Positions 14,118 through 14,312 of a stretch of 14,312 nt of DNA are shown here, piece after piece (the stretch's first letter is position 1; the number at the start of each line of letters is the position of its first letter). This DNA comes from Planctomycetales bacterium (GTDB lineage Bacteria > Planctomycetota > UBA11346): contig JANYGY010000029.1 of assembly GCA_025362255.1 (NCBI GenBank), positions 1-14,312 of the forward strand, given 5' to 3'. The translations under genes and the position numbers were made by a program. The notes beneath the pieces were generated by a model that saw nothing but the letters and a program-made list of their open reading frames with translations, was not told the origin of the DNA and made no database searches.

Positions 14118-14312
14118 ATGCACCCTCGTATGCTCACTCCTTCTGATCTCGCCAACCATCAGCGCCTCGCCCTGGATCTGCTGGCGACGCTCGATGCCAC
14201 GGTGCTCGGCCAGCACGACCTGACGCGGCTGGTGCTGACCGGGCTGCTCGCTGGTGGCCACGTGCTGGTCGAGGGTCTGCCAGGGCTGGGGAAAACCGAG
14301 CTGGTGAAGGCC
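14118..14312 (+). CDS. MoxR-family AAA+ ATPase, 5' part only (cut by right edge)
   Basis: The open frame runs from ATG 14118 to the end of the window, giving 65 residues; ATG 14130 is an equally possible start (no Shine-Dalgarno sequence before either). The sequence LVLTGLLAGGHVLVEGLPGL (41-60) followed by GKT is the classic MoxR N-terminus: a GQ.DL helix, the LLAGGHVLVEG strand and a Walker A motif GLPGLGKT (56-63). Full members are about 310-340 residues, so most of the protein, including Walker B and the sensors, lies outside. MoxR ATPases act as chaperone-like activators of von Willebrand-factor/DUF58 partners. Here it follows FHA, lipoprotein, TPR and multi-pass genes on the same strand, with a gap of 89 bases. 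Confidence 0.88.
   Translation, partial: MHPRMLTPSDLANHQRLALDLLATLDATVLGQHDLTRLVLTGLLAGGHVLVEGLPGLGKTELVKA

Overview
The window is GC-rich bacterial chromosomal DNA with tightly packed genes, several ATGA/GTGA start-stop overlaps and mostly weak Shine-Dalgarno signals. There is no phage, IS or CRISPR signal. Gene content (a nonulosonic acid operon, an FHA/MoxR cluster and a long MDR dehydrogenase next to an FGGY kinase) would fit a free-living Gram-negative, perhaps of the Planctomycetota/Verrucomicrobiota/Lentisphaerota group. That placement is only a guess from gene style.

Region 1 (1-5284, minus strand) is a legionaminic/sialic-acid-type operon. In transcription order it encodes a LegB-like NDP-HexNAc 4,6-dehydratase, a LegC-family PLP aminotransferase, a fused CMP-nonulosonate synthetase/nonulosonate synthase (LegF-LegI, NeuA-NeuB) and a LegG/NeuC-like hydrolysing 2-epimerase cut by the left edge. 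Together these cover all enzymatic steps from NDP-GlcNAc to CMP-nonulosonate except the N-acetyltransferase (LegH), which is not in the window. Upstream lies a 366-bp non-coding stretch (5285-5650) with a 12-bp tandem repeat and a hairpin. Beyond it is a same-strand GT-B-fold gene (5651-6898), a candidate glycosyltransferase for the pathway.

Region 2 (7003-7195, minus) holds a tRNA-Glu(UUC) with encoded CCA and a strong intrinsic terminator.

Region 3 (7270-10409, minus) is a two-gene sugar-catabolism unit: an unusually long MDR dehydrogenase that appears to carry two Rossmann-like halves, translationally coupled to an FGGY sugar kinase.

Region 4 (10571-14312, plus), divergent from region 3, encodes an FHA protein with a degenerate second FHA-like half, a small lipoprotein, a single-pass membrane protein with helical repeats, a multi-pass Ala-rich membrane protein and the start of a MoxR-family AAA+ ATPase. 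It looks like a MoxR-type envelope-associated module whose remaining genes lie past the right edge.
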